From contig NZ_FNNI01000009.1 in NCBI RefSeq assembly GCF_900106955.1, positions 62,001 through 126,000 on the forward strand: a stretch of 64,000 bases of DNA, given 5' to 3'. Source of the stretch: Aidingimonas halophila (GTDB lineage: Bacteria > Pseudomonadota > Gammaproteobacteria > Pseudomonadales > Halomonadaceae). This document shows, one piece after another, positions 18,718 to 28,597 of the stretch (positions are counted from its first letter, which is position 1; the number at the start of each line of letters is the position of its first letter). The position numbers and the translations under genes were made by a program. The notes below the pieces were generated by a model. It was not told the origin of the DNA. It searched no databases and worked only from the letters and a program-made list of their open reading frames with translations.

Positions 18718-19208
18718 CAACTCTGGATTCCGCCAGCACCGCCGCCGTCGAGGCGCATAGTCAAGAATTCCTGGTCTTTTCACTGGGCGATGAAGAGTAC
18801 GCCATCGATATTCTCAAGGTGCAGGAGATTCGTGGCTACGAGAATGTGACCCGTATCGCCAATGCGCCGGAGTTCATCAAGGGCGTGACCAATCTGCGCG
18901 GCGTGATCGTGCCGATCGTCGATCTACGCATCAAGTTCCATCTCGAGAAGGTCGAGTACGGTGGTCAGACCGTGGTGATCGTGGTCAATGTCGGTGAGCG
19001 TATCGTCGGTATTGTCGTCGATGGGGTATCCGACGTGATGACATTGACGCCGGATCAAATCAAACCGGCACCAGAATTCGGTGTGACCTTGTCCTCCGAC
19101 TTCCTGAGCGGTCTGGGCAGCCTGGAAGATCGCATGCTGGTGATCGTCGATATCGACAAACTCTTGACCAGTGAGGAAATGGCACTGGTGGAGAGCGTCA
19201 AGGAATGA
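18714..19208 (+). CDS. cheW: Chemotaxis coupling protein CheW
   Basis: The 164-residue adaptor links receptors to CheA. The sequence shows the CheW fold pattern: [43 protein letters not shown] and [23 protein letters not shown]. It overlaps cheA by 4 bases (ATGA) and has GAAGGAGG-type Shine-Dalgarno inside the end of cheA. It is the last gene before a 166-base gap and the first receptor. Confidence 0.97.
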   Translation: MTTLDSASTAAVEAHSQEFLVFSLGDEEYAIDILKVQEIRGYENVTRIANAPEFIKGVTNLRGVIVPIVDLRIKFHLEKVEYGGQTVVIVVNVGERIVGIVVDGVSDVMTLTPDQIKPAPEFGVTLSSDFLSGLGSLEDRMLVIVDIDKLLTSEEMALVESVKE

Positions 19209-19374
19209 ACGGCGTCACATAACGAACGATAACAAGCCGAACGGCCCTGCACCCTGACGAGGAAGGATGCGTTTCCGTCTTAGGGAGCGCCACTCGTGGA
19301 TGTTGTTCATGCCGGTGTTAACCCACCCATGGTTGGCATCGGTGTGTATTGGGAACTGGTGATAAGGGAGCAAC

Positions 19375-21093
19375 GTGAAATTACTCGACAATATGACGGT
19401 ACGCATGAGTTGGGCATTGGTGCTGGTGGTCTTTGCCCTGCTGGTCCTGGTGCTGAGCGGACTGGGCCTTTATGCCGTGAATTACAGCGAGGATGCACTG
19501 GCACGCTTTGATTCGGTGAATGTGGATCAACAGTCAACGCTCAACCGGGTCAATGCGACCATGAGTCATGCGCGCATGGAGATGGCCGAGATCCATGATG
19601 CCTTGGAAAATGCCACGACCCAGGATGATCGGGAAGCGGCTATCGAACGGGCCGAAGCGCTGGAAGACGAGCTTGCTGAAGCCGAAGCGGTAATGGACAC
19701 CTTTCTCGAACTGCCGGCGCGCGATGACCATGAGGCCTTGATCGATGAGGTCGAGGCGAGCTTTTCCACGTTGATGGACGAGGCCCTTTGGCCGCAGCAG
19801 CAGGCACTGGCCGGCTATGGGCTGACCGAATACAGCAACCATCTCGAGACTGCCGGAGAGCTCAATGACCGCTTCTATCAGGATGCCGTCGATTTTTTTC
19901 GCGCAGCAGAAAGTGAAGGCCATTCGCTATACGAGGATTTCTTCAGTGTTGCCAGTCTGCTGAAGTGGAGCATTATCGTTGCGCTGGTGATTTCAGCCGT
20001 GACCGTCACGGTCGTGTTATGGGGAGTGACGGTCAATGTCATTCGTCCTCTCAACCGGGTGATTGGCCATTTCGACCTGATCGCCAAGGGAGATTTATCA
20101 GAACCCATCGAACAGCGTGGCAACAATGAAATCGGTCGTCTTTTTGCTTCCCTGGCACATATGCAGCACAGCCTGGCGGATATCGTCGGGACAGTACGAC
20201 GCAGTGGCGGCCTGATCCATCAGGGAGCACAGGAGATCTCGCAAGGCAATAGTGATCTTTCGGCACGAACCGAACAGCAGGCGGCTTCATTGCAGGAGAC
20301 CGCCTCGAGCATGGAAGAATTGACCTCGACCGTGACTCAGAATGCCGACAATGCACGCCAGGCCAGCCAACTTGCCGTCGACGCCTCACGGACGGCCACG
20401 CGTGGCGGTGAAGTGGTGGGCGATGTCGTCGGCACCATGCGCGAGATCGATCAAAGCTCCCGAAAAGTCTCCGACATCATTGAAGTCATCGATTCCATCG
20501 CTTTCCAGACCAATATCCTCGCACTCAACGCTTCTGTCGAAGCCGCACGTGCGGGAGAGCAGGGGCGAGGTTTTGCCGTAGTAGCCAGCGAAGTGCGTAA
20601 TCTGGCGAGTCGTAGTAGCGATGCAGCCCGAGAGATTCGTGATTTGATTGAAGCGTCCGTGGCCAAGGTCGAGACCGGTACCTCGCTGGTCGATCAGGCC
20701 GGCAAGACGATGGATGACATCGTCGCATCGGTCCAGCGTGTGACCGATATCATGGATGAAATCGCCGCGGCCTCCGAGGAACAAAGTCATGGCATTGGCC
20801 AGGTCAACGATGCCGTTACCCAGATGGATCAAGTGACCCAGCAGAATGCTGCGCTCGTTCAGCAGGCCGCCAATGGGGCCAGTGAGCTTGAGGTGGAAGC
20901 CGGACGGTTGCGTGACGCCGTTTCGCTCTTCCGGCTAGCGGAGCGGGATGCACCAGAAGCCGAGGGGGGCGTGCGTCTGCCCCATCGTCAGCTCCCGTCT
21001 TCATCCGGACCGCAAGGGAAACCGGCGGCGGAACCGACTCGGAGTGATCGTACAGTCACTCGCAGCACTGAAGAAGAGTGGGAAGCGTTTTAA
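19375..21093 (+). CDS. Methyl-accepting chemotaxis protein (transmembrane, periplasmic sensor)
   Basis: The 572-residue receptor has membrane segment 1 at about 11-35, a helical periplasmic domain (about 36-195, four-helix type), segment 2 at about 197-222, HAMP, and a long cytoplasmic coiled coil. The hairpin tip reads [20 protein letters not shown]. The C-terminus ends EEWEAF, fitting the CheR/CheB-binding pentapeptide pattern (compare NWETF of Tar). GTG start with AAGGGA upstream. The ligand is unknown. Its sensor domain differs from those of the receptors at 21130 and 25519, while the signalling domains are nearly the same. Confidence 0.93.
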   Translation: MKLLDNMTVRMSWALVLVVFALLVLVLSGLGLYAVNYSEDALARFDSVNVDQQSTLNRVNATMSHARMEMAEIHDALENATTQDDREAAIERAEALEDELAEAEAVMDTFLELPARDDHEALIDEVEASFSTLMDEALWPQQQALAGYGLTEYSNHLETAGELNDRFYQDAVDFFRAAESEGHSLYEDFFSVASLLKWSIIVALVISAVTVTVVLWGVTVNVIRPLNRVIGHFDLIAKGDLSEPIEQRGNNEIGRLFASLAHMQHSLADIVGTVRRSGGLIHQGAQEISQGNSDLSARTEQQAASLQETASSMEELTSTVTQNADNARQASQLAVDASRTATRGGEVVGDVVGTMREIDQSSRKVSDIIEVIDSIAFQTNILALNASVEAARAGEQGRGFAVVASEVRNLASRSSDAAREIRDLIEASVAKVETGTSLVDQAGKTMDDIVASVQRVTDIMDEIAAASEEQSHGIGQVNDAVTQMDQVTQQNAALVQQAANGASELEVEAGRLRDAVSLFRLAERDAPEAEGGVRLPHRQLPSSSGPQGKPAAEPTRSDRTVTRSTEEEWEAF

Positions 21094-21129
21094 CGTCACT
21101 CGATATCGATTCAGGAACAGGATATTAGG

Positions 21130-23343
21130 ATGCGTAACAATCAACCGGTGACCCAGCGCGAATATGAGCTTCAGGACGATGATTTCCTGATCTCGCGCAC
21201 CGATCTCAAAGGACGGATCACCTATGCCAATCCGGCCTTTGTCGAGGTCAGTGGCTTTCCTCAAGAAGAACTGATAGGCGCACCGCACAATATCGTGCGT
21301 CACCCCGACATGCCGACGCAGGCGTTCGAGAACCTTTGGGAGACATTGCAGTCCGGCGACACGTGGAATGGCTTGGTCAAGAATCGCCGCAAGGATGGGG
21401 ACTATTACTGGGTTCGTGCCAGCGTGACGCCTATCGTCGAAAATGGCGAAACACTAGGGTATGCCTCGGTGCGCCTCAAGCCGAGCCGTGAGGAAGTGGC
21501 TCAGGCCGAGCGAGCCTATCGTCAGTTACGCGAAGGCAAAGGCAAGCACTTGCGGTTGAATCGTGGGGCGCTGGAGCGTCGTGGAATGGTGGGCTGGTTG
21601 GGACGACTCAATCTGAGCACCACGCGAGCACGATTGGTGTCGATCATTGGCCTGGCGGCAGTGTTACTGATTGCCAGCGGCGGTCTCGGCATCTATGCCC
21701 AGAATGAGTCCGGGCAGCGGTTGATGCAGCTCAACGAGAATGGGCTTCGGGATGTGGCGCGTCTGCAGCAGATCGAACAGCTGATGGTGCGTAGTCGCGA
21801 CAGGTTGGGCGATCATATCGATAGTCTGCGAGCCGACGAAATGGAGCAGGTCGAGGCGGATGTCGAAGATTCGATTGAACGTATCGAGTCCCTCTGGGGT
21901 GAGTATACGTCTCGTGAGGTGAATCAGAGCGCAGAGACCGAGGTGTTTTCCGAAGGGCTGCAACGCTATATCGATGATGGGTTGCTGGCGACGCTGAACG
22001 GCCTGACCGGGGGTGATCAGTACGGTGCCTACAGAGCCTACAATGATGTATTGGAGGATGATGGGGAAGAACTGAGTGAACAGATCAATGCACTCGTCGC
22101 GGCCAAGCAGGAGGAGGCCCGTGAACTTGCACAGGCGGCCAGCGACGCACAACAACGCCTGTTGATCGTTCAGTCGACGTTGCTGATCGTCGGTCTGGCG
22201 TTCCTGGTGTTGTTGGGGAGCATGACGATCAAGGCATTGCTTAGACCGCTACGCGAGTCCCTGCATTTCACGCTGCAGATGGCTGCCGGCAACCTCGGCG
22301 TCAAGGCGCCCGACCATGGTCGTGATGAAGTGGGACGACTGATGTACACCCTCAACATCATGAAGAATTGCCTGGGCAGTATCGTCAGTGATGTCAATTC
22401 CGGAGTATCGGTCGTGACGCCGGCGTCGCGCGATATTGCCTCCGCCAATGAGGATCTGTCGTCGCGGACCGAAGAGCAGGCGGCGTCACTTCAGGAAACG
22501 GCGTCGAGCATGGAGCAGATGACCGGGACGGTTCGTCAGAATGCGGACAATGCGCGCCAGGCCAGTCAGCTCGCCGTCAACAACGTGTCGAGCGTCGGGG
22601 AAAGTGGGGAGTTGATGAGTCAGGTAGTCGATACCATGGGGCGGATCACCGAAAGCTCCAACAAGATGACCGAGATCATCGGTCTCATCGACTCCATCGC
22701 TTTTCAGACCAATATTCTGGCGCTCAACGCCTCTGTCGAGGCTGCTCGTGCTGGTGAGCAAGGGCGTGGTTTCGCCGTCGTGGCTGGCGAGGTTCGGAGC
22801 CTGGCCGGTCGCAGTGCCGATGCGGCCAAGGATATCCGGGAATTGATCGACAGTTCCGCACGCGAGATCGATAGCGGTGCATCGTTGGTCAAGAAAGCCG
22901 AAAGCTCCATCGGCGACGTCGTTGCATCGTCGCAGCAGGTCAATGACATCATGGGGGAAATCACTGCCGCGTCAGAAGAGCAGAGCAGCGGATTGAACCA
23001 GATCAATCAGGCGATCTCTCAAATGGACGAGGTCACCCAGCAGAATGCGGAACGTGTACAGGCCTCGGCACGTGCGGCGGCGGAACTGGAAAATCAGGCA
23101 CTAATGCTGTCCAATGCAGTCGCAGCTTTCCGCCTGTCGGGAAGTGGTGCGGAAACCGTTAAAGAGGCACGAGAGGATGTCAAAGCCCTGAAAATGCGTG
23201 CCGACAAGGTGGAGAAGCGGGTCGCTCAGGTCGATCGGGACGCTGAAAGGGTCGATCAGCAAACGGGTGAACTCACGGCTTCGTCGAAGGGTGATGATAA
23301 CCGTCAACTGGCGAAAGCGACGGATGATTGGGAGGCGTTTTGA
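21130..23343 (+). CDS. Methyl-accepting chemotaxis protein with N-terminal PAS and a periplasmic domain
   Basis: The 737-residue receptor starts with an Aer-type PAS domain (about residues 10-120, with the [18 protein letters not shown] and NIVRHPDMP motifs). Next come membrane segment 1 (168-190), a helical periplasmic domain of about 150 residues, segment 2 (about 346-368), HAMP and the signalling hairpin. Aer of E. coli has only a membrane hairpin at this place. The Aer-like PAS suggests redox or oxygen sensing through FAD, though cofactor binding is inferred. A second coiled-coil region near 680-720 precedes the C-terminal DDWEAF pentapeptide. Its stop overlaps the probable TTG start of cheR. 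Confidence 0.92.
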   Translation: MRNNQPVTQREYELQDDDFLISRTDLKGRITYANPAFVEVSGFPQEELIGAPHNIVRHPDMPTQAFENLWETLQSGDTWNGLVKNRRKDGDYYWVRASVTPIVENGETLGYASVRLKPSREEVAQAERAYRQLREGKGKHLRLNRGALERRGMVGWLGRLNLSTTRARLVSIIGLAAVLLIASGGLGIYAQNESGQRLMQLNENGLRDVARLQQIEQLMVRSRDRLGDHIDSLRADEMEQVEADVEDSIERIESLWGEYTSREVNQSAETEVFSEGLQRYIDDGLLATLNGLTGGDQYGAYRAYNDVLEDDGEELSEQINALVAAKQEEARELAQAASDAQQRLLIVQSTLLIVGLAFLVLLGSMTIKALLRPLRESLHFTLQMAAGNLGVKAPDHGRDEVGRLMYTLNIMKNCLGSIVSDVNSGVSVVTPASRDIASANEDLSSRTEEQAASLQETASSMEQMTGTVRQNADNARQASQLAVNNVSSVGESGELMSQVVDTMGRITESSNKMTEIIGLIDSIAFQTNILALNASVEAARAGEQGRGFAVVAGEVRSLAGRSADAAKDIRELIDSSAREIDSGASLVKKAESSIGDVVASSQQVNDIMGEITAASEEQSSGLNQINQAISQMDEVTQQNAERVQASARAAAELENQALMLSNAVAAFRLSGSGAETVKEAREDVKALKMRADKVEKRVAQVDRDAERVDQQTGELTASSKGDDNRQLAKATDDWEAF

Positions 23344-24212
23344 ATCAGATACCCCCGGAACAGCCGCCGGCTCAGTCATGGCCGGTGTCCAGTATGCTGG
23401 AGCGCGATCTCGTACTGACTGATGCCGATTTCGCGCGTATCCGGGAGTTGATCTATCAACGGGCCGGAATCGTGCTGGCCGAACACAAGCGCGAAATGGT
23501 GTACAGCAGGCTTGCCAAACGTTTGCGCCACCACGGGCTGACGCGCTTCAGCGATTACCTGGCACGCCTTGAAAAGCAGCCGACCGCCCGTGAGTGGGAG
23601 TCGTTCACCAATGCCTTGACGACCAATCTCACTGCCTTCTTTCGCGAGGCTCACCACTTTCCTTTACTTGCCGATCATGTCGCAAAATGTCGCGGTCCGG
23701 TTCGTGTCTGGAGCGCCGCGGCATCGACCGGGGAGGAGCCGTACTCGATTGCCATGACGTTGATCGAAACGTTAGGCAACCGTGCCAAGGATGCCGAGGT
23801 CGTGGGAACGGACATCGATACGGAAGCTCTGGAGCGTGCGCGGGCGGGGATTTATCCCATGGAGCAGGTTCGCAAGCTCGAAGAATCGCGCGTCAAGCGT
23901 TTCTTCCTCAAGGGCAGCGGTGAGCGCCTTGGTCTGGCCCGGGTGCGTCCCGAGGTGTCGGAGATGGTCGAGTTTGGCACGCTCAACCTGCTGGCCCCTG
24001 AGTGGTCGGTGAAGGGGCCGTTCGATGCCATTTTTTGTCGCAATACCATGATCTACTTCGACAAGAAGACCCAGGCACGAATCCTGGAACGCTTCGCCCC
24101 TCTGCTGAAGCCGGATGGCCTGTTGTTTGCCGGTCATTCGGAGAACTTTTCCTATATCAGCGAGCGATTCCGTCTTCGCGGTCAGACCGTGTATGTACTG
24201 TCGCCGCGCTGA
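23340..24212 (+). CDS. cheR: Chemoreceptor glutamate methyltransferase CheR
   Basis: CheR uses S-adenosylmethionine to methylate receptor glutamates. The 290-residue protein has the N-terminal helical domain ([20 protein letters not shown]) and the SAM-binding domain ([41 protein letters not shown]). No ATG fits; the TTG at 23340 overlaps the stop of the preceding receptor gene and follows GGGAGG by about 5 bases, so translation is probably coupled. An ATG at 23394 would remove 18 residues but leave the core. A strong terminator follows at 24250. Confidence 0.95.
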   Translation: MNQIPPEQPPAQSWPVSSMLERDLVLTDADFARIRELIYQRAGIVLAEHKREMVYSRLAKRLRHHGLTRFSDYLARLEKQPTAREWESFTNALTTNLTAFFREAHHFPLLADHVAKCRGPVRVWSAAASTGEEPYSIAMTLIETLGNRAKDAEVVGTDIDTEALERARAGIYPMEQVRKLEESRVKRFFLKGSGERLGLARVRPEVSEMVEFGTLNLLAPEWSVKGPFDAIFCRNTMIYFDKKTQARILERFAPLLKPDGLLFAGHSENFSYISERFRLRGQTVYVLSPR

Positions 24213-24249
24213 TGCCACGACGGGGACTCCCGTCCCGTGTCGCTTCCAT

Positions 24250-24280
24250 ATGACCCATGAACCTCATGGGTCATTTTCTT
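24250..24280 (+). terminator. Intrinsic terminator between cheR and cheB
   Basis: An 11-pair perfect stem (ATGACCCATGA and TCATGGGTCAT, loop ACC) at 24250-24274 is followed by a T-rich tract (TTTTCTTTT). It lies 37 bases after the cheR stop. With the sigma-28 promoter at 24293-24319 it splits the che cluster into two transcription units. Confidence 0.85.
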
Positions 24281-24292
24281 TTGCGTTTTGGT

Positions 24293-24319
24293 TAAAGAGA
24301 TCGAGACTCCCGCCGATAT
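24293..24319 (+). promoter_or_regulatory. Sigma-28 (FliA) promoter of cheB-mcp-cheYZ
   Basis: TAAAGAGA (24293-24300), an 11-base spacer, then GCCGATAT (24312-24319). Twelve of sixteen consensus positions match (TAAAGTTT and GCCGATAA), including all of TAAAG and GCCGATA, with exact spacing. It begins 13 bases after the cheR terminator and 91 bases before the cheB TTG start. Confidence 0.8.
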
Positions 24320-24383
24320 CGCCTATATCGGATGCGCGTCACGCCACGGGCTGGGCGTTGCGATATGGGAAAGGAGACACGCC

Positions 24384-25445
24384 TTGAGCGCAGCGAAGAT
24401 CAAGGTCCTGTGCGTCGATGATTCGGCACTGATTCGGGACCTGATGACCGAAATCATAAATAGTCATGATGACCTGGAGGTCGTGGCCGTGGCGCCGGAC
24501 CCCCTGGCGGCACGAGACCTGATCAAGCAACACAATCCCGATGTGTTGACCCTTGATGTCGAGATGCCGCGTATGGATGGCCTGGACTTTCTCGAGCGGC
24601 TGATGCGGTTGCGACCGATGCCGGTACTGATGGTGTCGTCGCTGACCCAGGCGGGGTCGGAAGTCACGTTACGGGCTCTGGAATTGGGTGCTGTGGACTT
24701 TCTGGCGAAACCGTCGCTGGGGATTCGCAGTGGCATGATGGAATACGGCGAAGTCATCGCCGAAAAGATACGGGCGGCGGCACGTTCGAGGCCTCGTCAG
24801 GCCCGTTCCAAGAACAAGCCGGCACCCCGGCCAGTCGAAGCGCCGATGGTCTCGAGTGAGAAGTTGTTGATCATCGGCGCATCGACCGGCGGTACCGAAG
24901 CGATTCGCAATGTGCTTGAGCCGCTACCGCCGAACTGTCCCGCCGTGATGATCACCCAGCATATGCCGGGGGGGTTCACCCGTTCGTTCGCCGAAAGGTT
25001 GGACAAGCTATGTCGTATCACCGTGAAAGAGGCCCAGGAGGGCGAGCGCGTACTGCCTGGTCATGCCTACATTGCGCCGGGTGACACCCACCTCAAGCTG
25101 GGACGCAGCGGTGCCAACTATGTGGTACGTCTGGACAGCGGGGCACCGGTCAATCGTCACCGCCCATCGGTTGATGTGCTATTCAGGTCGGCGGCCAATG
25201 TGGCGGGCCGCAATGCGATCGGCGTTTTGCTGACAGGAATGGGTAAGGACGGTGCCGCTGGGTTATTGGAAATGAAACAGGCCGGTGCAAGAACCGTCGC
25301 GCAGGACGAGGAGAGCTGTGTGGTGTTCGGCATGCCTCGTGAAGCGATTGCGATGGGTGCGGCCGACGATGTGGTGCCGTTGATGGATATTGCGCCGCGC
25401 CTCATGAAGCTGGCTGCCGAATCGGGCCGTGCCCAGCGTGTTTGA
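24384..25445 (+). CDS. cheB: Chemotaxis response regulator and methylesterase CheB
   Basis: CheB removes receptor methyl groups after phosphorylation by CheA. The 353-residue protein closely follows E. coli CheB: receiver domain with [18 protein letters not shown] and phospho-acceptor in [15 protein letters not shown], and an esterase domain with the catalytic serine in [12 protein letters not shown], the histidine in [14 protein letters not shown] and the aspartate in [10 protein letters not shown]. The TTG at 24384 is chosen because AAGGAG at 24371-24376 precedes it by 7 bases and it gives the family length; no ATG fits this position. Confidence 0.97.
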   Translation: MSAAKIKVLCVDDSALIRDLMTEIINSHDDLEVVAVAPDPLAARDLIKQHNPDVLTLDVEMPRMDGLDFLERLMRLRPMPVLMVSSLTQAGSEVTLRALELGAVDFLAKPSLGIRSGMMEYGEVIAEKIRAAARSRPRQARSKNKPAPRPVEAPMVSSEKLLIIGASTGGTEAIRNVLEPLPPNCPAVMITQHMPGGFTRSFAERLDKLCRITVKEAQEGERVLPGHAYIAPGDTHLKLGRSGANYVVRLDSGAPVNRHRPSVDVLFRSAANVAGRNAIGVLLTGMGKDGAAGLLEMKQAGARTVAQDEESCVVFGMPREAIAMGAADDVVPLMDIAPRLMKLAAESGRAQRV

Positions 25446-25518
25446 CGCAGGGAGATAAAGGATGTCGTCACAGACGATCAACTCTCGATAACGATAAATG
25501 TGAAGAGGATATGCCGGC

Positions 25519-27285
25519 ATGATGTCACTTCTACGCAACTTGAGTCTCAACATCGTTATGAGCTGCGTGCTGATCTGCTTCGCAGTGTCCATAGCCGTGA
25601 TCGCAGGGCTGGGATTCATCGCCAATCAATCGGCGGATGAGTCCTTGCAGACCATCAATCAGATCAATGTCGAGCAGTTGAACGAAATCAACCGTGCTGA
25701 CGCATTGCTCAACTCCGCACGCATCAGTCTGGAGGTGTCATCCAACCACATCATGCTGGGGCGTATGGATCTCGCCAACTCCGAACTGGATGTCGCGAGG
25801 GACAAGATCGAACGGGCCCATAACCGCTACCAGAACTTCGTCGAGACCCCCAAGACGGACCAGGGGCTTGAGATGGCGGAAGCCGTCGAGAGCAGCTTTG
25901 GTGCCGTCTTCGAGCTGGTCGATGAACAAGTGGCCGCGCTCGATGACGCCAACACCCCCTTGTTCAACGAACTGCGTGCCGAGCTGGAAGAGCCCACGGA
26001 GACGTTGAGTTCGGACATGACCGAGTTCGTGAGCTACGCCAATGAGCGTGGCGACGTGCAAATGGCGGGATACGAGGCACAAATCGAGCGTTTTCAGTGG
26101 ATCGGTCTGGCGGTGCTGGGCGTTACGGTATTACTGCTGGTGCTGATCTACCTGGGGCTGCGCAAGCTCGTGACCGAACCGGTGCGGGCTGCAGTCACGG
26201 ACCTGGAGTATATCGCCGAGGCGGATCTTTCGCATGACATCGAGGTATATGGGCGCAACGAGATTGCACAGTTGTTTGCCGCCATGCGCAAGATGCAGCA
26301 AGGCTTGAGTCAGACGGTTGGCACCGTGCGCGATAGCAGTAACTCCATCCATGTCGGCACGCGTGAAATTGCCAGTGGAAACTCGGATCTGTCATCGCGG
26401 ACCGAAGAGCAGGCATCGTCGCTTCAGGAGACCGCCACGAGCATGGAGCAGCTCACCACCACGGTAAAACAGAACGCCGATAATGCGCGTCAGGCCAGTG
26501 GGTTGGCGACCGACGCCTCGAGTACGGCGCAGCGAGGCGGTGAGGTGGTCGATCAGGTGATTTCGACCATGCATGGTATTTCCGGCAGCTCTCAACAGAT
26601 TGCCGATATTACCGGAATGATCGATTCGATCGCTTTCCAGACCAACATTCTGGCACTCAACGCCTCGGTTGAAGCGGCTCGCGCCGGTGAACAGGGGCGT
26701 GGGTTCGCGGTCGTTGCTGGTGAGGTACGTAATCTGGCGGGTCGCAGTGCGTCGGCTGCCAAGGAAATCAAGGAACTGATCGATAATTCCGTAACGCAGG
26801 TTCAGGAAGGTTCGACCCTGGTCGAACAGGCCGGGGAGACCATGAAAGAAGTTGTGGCAGCGGTCAAACGCGTGACCGATATCATGGACGAGATTTCGTC
26901 GGCGTCGCAGGAGCAGAGCGACGGGATCGAGCAGGTCAGTCATGCGGTCAACCAGATGGATCAGGTGACCCAGCAGAATGCCGCGCTGGTACAGCAGGCA
27001 GCGACTGCGGCCATGTCGCTCGAGGAACAAGCCAATCGGTTGGAGAAGGCCGTGGCGGTGTTCCGTCTGGCCGATGAAGCGGATACGTCAAGTGAGAATA
27101 CGCCTTCCCTGCGACATCAGACGGCGCAAGCCTCGGCCGGCAATTCGACTTCCAGTCGTCATGCGGCTGAAGAGTCTGCCCCGCAGCGGGATGACGTTTC
27201 GTCACCCCGTAGTCTGCAACATCAATCGTCACAGCCGCAGAAACAGCAGAGCACGGTGACGGAAGACGATTGGGAAGAGTTTTGA
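25519..27285 (+). CDS. Methyl-accepting chemotaxis protein (transmembrane)
   Basis: The 588-residue receptor has membrane segment 1 at about 11-35, a helical periplasmic domain of about 155 residues, segment 2 at about 192-217, HAMP, methylation helices and the tip motif [32 protein letters not shown] in the usual place. The last 55 residues are serine/glutamine-rich and end DDWEEF, a CheR/CheB pentapeptide match. It lies between cheB and cheY and is expected to be transcribed with them from the sigma-28 promoter at 24293. The attractant is unknown. Confidence 0.93.
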   Translation: MMSLLRNLSLNIVMSCVLICFAVSIAVIAGLGFIANQSADESLQTINQINVEQLNEINRADALLNSARISLEVSSNHIMLGRMDLANSELDVARDKIERAHNRYQNFVETPKTDQGLEMAEAVESSFGAVFELVDEQVAALDDANTPLFNELRAELEEPTETLSSDMTEFVSYANERGDVQMAGYEAQIERFQWIGLAVLGVTVLLLVLIYLGLRKLVTEPVRAAVTDLEYIAEADLSHDIEVYGRNEIAQLFAAMRKMQQGLSQTVGTVRDSSNSIHVGTREIASGNSDLSSRTEEQASSLQETATSMEQLTTTVKQNADNARQASGLATDASSTAQRGGEVVDQVISTMHGISGSSQQIADITGMIDSIAFQTNILALNASVEAARAGEQGRGFAVVAGEVRNLAGRSASAAKEIKELIDNSVTQVQEGSTLVEQAGETMKEVVAAVKRVTDIMDEISSASQEQSDGIEQVSHAVNQMDQVTQQNAALVQQAATAAMSLEEQANRLEKAVAVFRLADEADTSSENTPSLRHQTAQASAGNSTSSRHAAEESAPQRDDVSSPRSLQHQSSQPQKQQSTVTEDDWEEF

Positions 27286-27347
27286 ATTGTTGGCGGCCGG
27301 CATCGGATCGGTCGCATTCATTTACGTTGAGTCAATGAGGAGCAGCA

Positions 27348-27737
27348 ATGGCCAACAAAGATATGAGCATTCTGGTAGTGGATGACTTCCCGACCATGCG
27401 TCGGATCGTTCGCAGCCTGCTCAAAGAACTGGGATTCACCAATGTCGAAGAAGCCGAAGACGGTCAGGATGGCTTGTCGAAGCTCAAGAACGGCAACTTC
27501 GAGTTCGTGGTGTCTGACTGGAATATGCCCAACCTCGATGGTCTGGAGATGCTTAAACAGATCCGTGAAGATGATGCTCTGAAGGATTTACCGGTCCTGA
27601 TGGTGACCGCCGAAGCCAAGAAGGAAAACATCATCGCTGCTGCTCAGGCCGGTGCTAATGGGTATGTGGTCAAGCCCTTCACCGCCGCGACGCTGGAAGA
27701 AAAACTCAACAAGATTTTTGAAAAGCTGGGCATGTAA
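27348..27737 (+). CDS. cheY: Chemotaxis response regulator CheY
   Basis: The 129-residue single-domain regulator has all key residues: D12 and D13, phospho-acceptor D57 ([10 protein letters not shown]), T87-type position in MVTAEAKKE and K109 in [10 protein letters not shown]. Phospho-CheY binds FliM to reverse the motor. Length equals E. coli CheY. Ribosome site GAGGAG precedes the ATG. cheZ follows by 15 bases. Confidence 0.98.
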   Translation: MANKDMSILVVDDFPTMRRIVRSLLKELGFTNVEEAEDGQDGLSKLKNGNFEFVVSDWNMPNLDGLEMLKQIREDDALKDLPVLMVTAEAKKENIIAAAQAGANGYVVKPFTAATLEEKLNKIFEKLGM

Positions 27738-27758
27738 CGGACTGGAGAGGTAATGGTC

Positions 27759-28442
27759 ATGAGTGATAACTCTCAGGATGCATCGCAACAGCATGCTCCG
27801 GATGATCTTGTCCAGCGTATTGGTCATTTGACCCGGATGCTGCGCGAGAACATGCGCGAACTGGGTTTGGATAAAGAGATCGAGCGAGCGGCGGAAGCGA
27901 TACCGGATGCCCGTGATCGATTGAGCTATGTCGGTTCGATGACGGAACAGGCTGCCGAACGGGCGTTGAATGCCATCGATCGCGCACAGCCGATCCAGGA
28001 CGAGATTGGTGCGCAGGCACAGGCCCTGGATGAACGATGGAAGGCCTGGTTTGCCGATCCTATCGAATTGGAGCAGGCCAAGGAGTTGGTCAACGACACG
28101 CGCAGCTATCTTGGCAGGGTGCCGGGACAGACTCAGGCAACCAATGCCGAGTTGATGGAGATCATGATGGCCCAGGACTTCCAGGACCTGACGGGCCAGG
28201 TGATCAAGAAGATGATGGATGTCATACGTGAGATCGAACATCAATTGGTGCAGGTGCTGCTCGACAGCGTTCCTGAAGGCGAAGGACGAGCCTCGATGCA
28301 GATGCGCGCTGAAGGGCAATGGAAAGCCGATGAGCAGCGCGAGAAGTCATTACTCAATGGACCGCAGGTCAAACCTGAAGGCGAGGATGTCGTGAATTCT
28401 CAGGATCAGGTCGACGATCTGCTCGACGAGCTTGGATTCTGA
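27759..28442 (+). CDS. cheZ: CheY-phosphatase CheZ
   Basis: The 227-residue helical protein carries the phosphatase motif [16 protein letters not shown] with the catalytic glutamine (Q147 in E. coli numbering) and ends with the CheY-binding peptide ([12 protein letters not shown]). The ATG at 27759 is preferred because GGAGAGG at 27744-27750 is 8 bases away; the ATG at 27753 is too close. It ends the che operon; a 155-base gap follows before flhB. Confidence 0.95.
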   Translation: MSDNSQDASQQHAPDDLVQRIGHLTRMLRENMRELGLDKEIERAAEAIPDARDRLSYVGSMTEQAAERALNAIDRAQPIQDEIGAQAQALDERWKAWFADPIELEQAKELVNDTRSYLGRVPGQTQATNAELMEIMMAQDFQDLTGQVIKKMMDVIREIEHQLVQVLLDSVPEGEGRASMQMRAEGQWKADEQREKSLLNGPQVKPEGEDVVNSQDQVDDLLDELGF

Positions 28443-28487
28443 TTTACTGCCGGTCATTGCCTTCCTCATTTGAGCCGACGGCGTGGC

Positions 28488-28509
28488 AATCGTGAATTAA
28501 CGCACGATT
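28488..28509. repeat. Inverted repeat in the cheZ-flhB gap
   Basis: AATCGTG (28488-28494) and CACGATT (28503-28509) are perfectly complementary around an 8-base AT-rich spacer. It lies 88 bases before the flhB start, in the only gap where a promoter for flhBAF-flhE could sit. It may be an activator site (FlhDC sites are repeats of a different form) or chance. No T-run follows. Confidence 0.3.
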
Positions 28510-28597
28510 CGTCCCGCTGTTCGGCGTATTGCCCTTGCCCGCCTTTCACGATAATGCCCGATGTCCTAGTTCCAGCCAGGATTGATGTACACGGGCC

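Noticed and set aside
25446-25518. Further sigma-28 promoter before the third receptor gene
   Set aside because: TAAAGGAT and nearby CGATAA elements are present, but not at 11-base spacing, so I do not call it.
19375-27285. Near-identical stretches in three receptors taken as a mobile or duplicated repeat
   Set aside because: The similarity is limited to the conserved signalling domain of chemoreceptors; sensor domains and flanks differ, and no target duplications or transposase genes are present.
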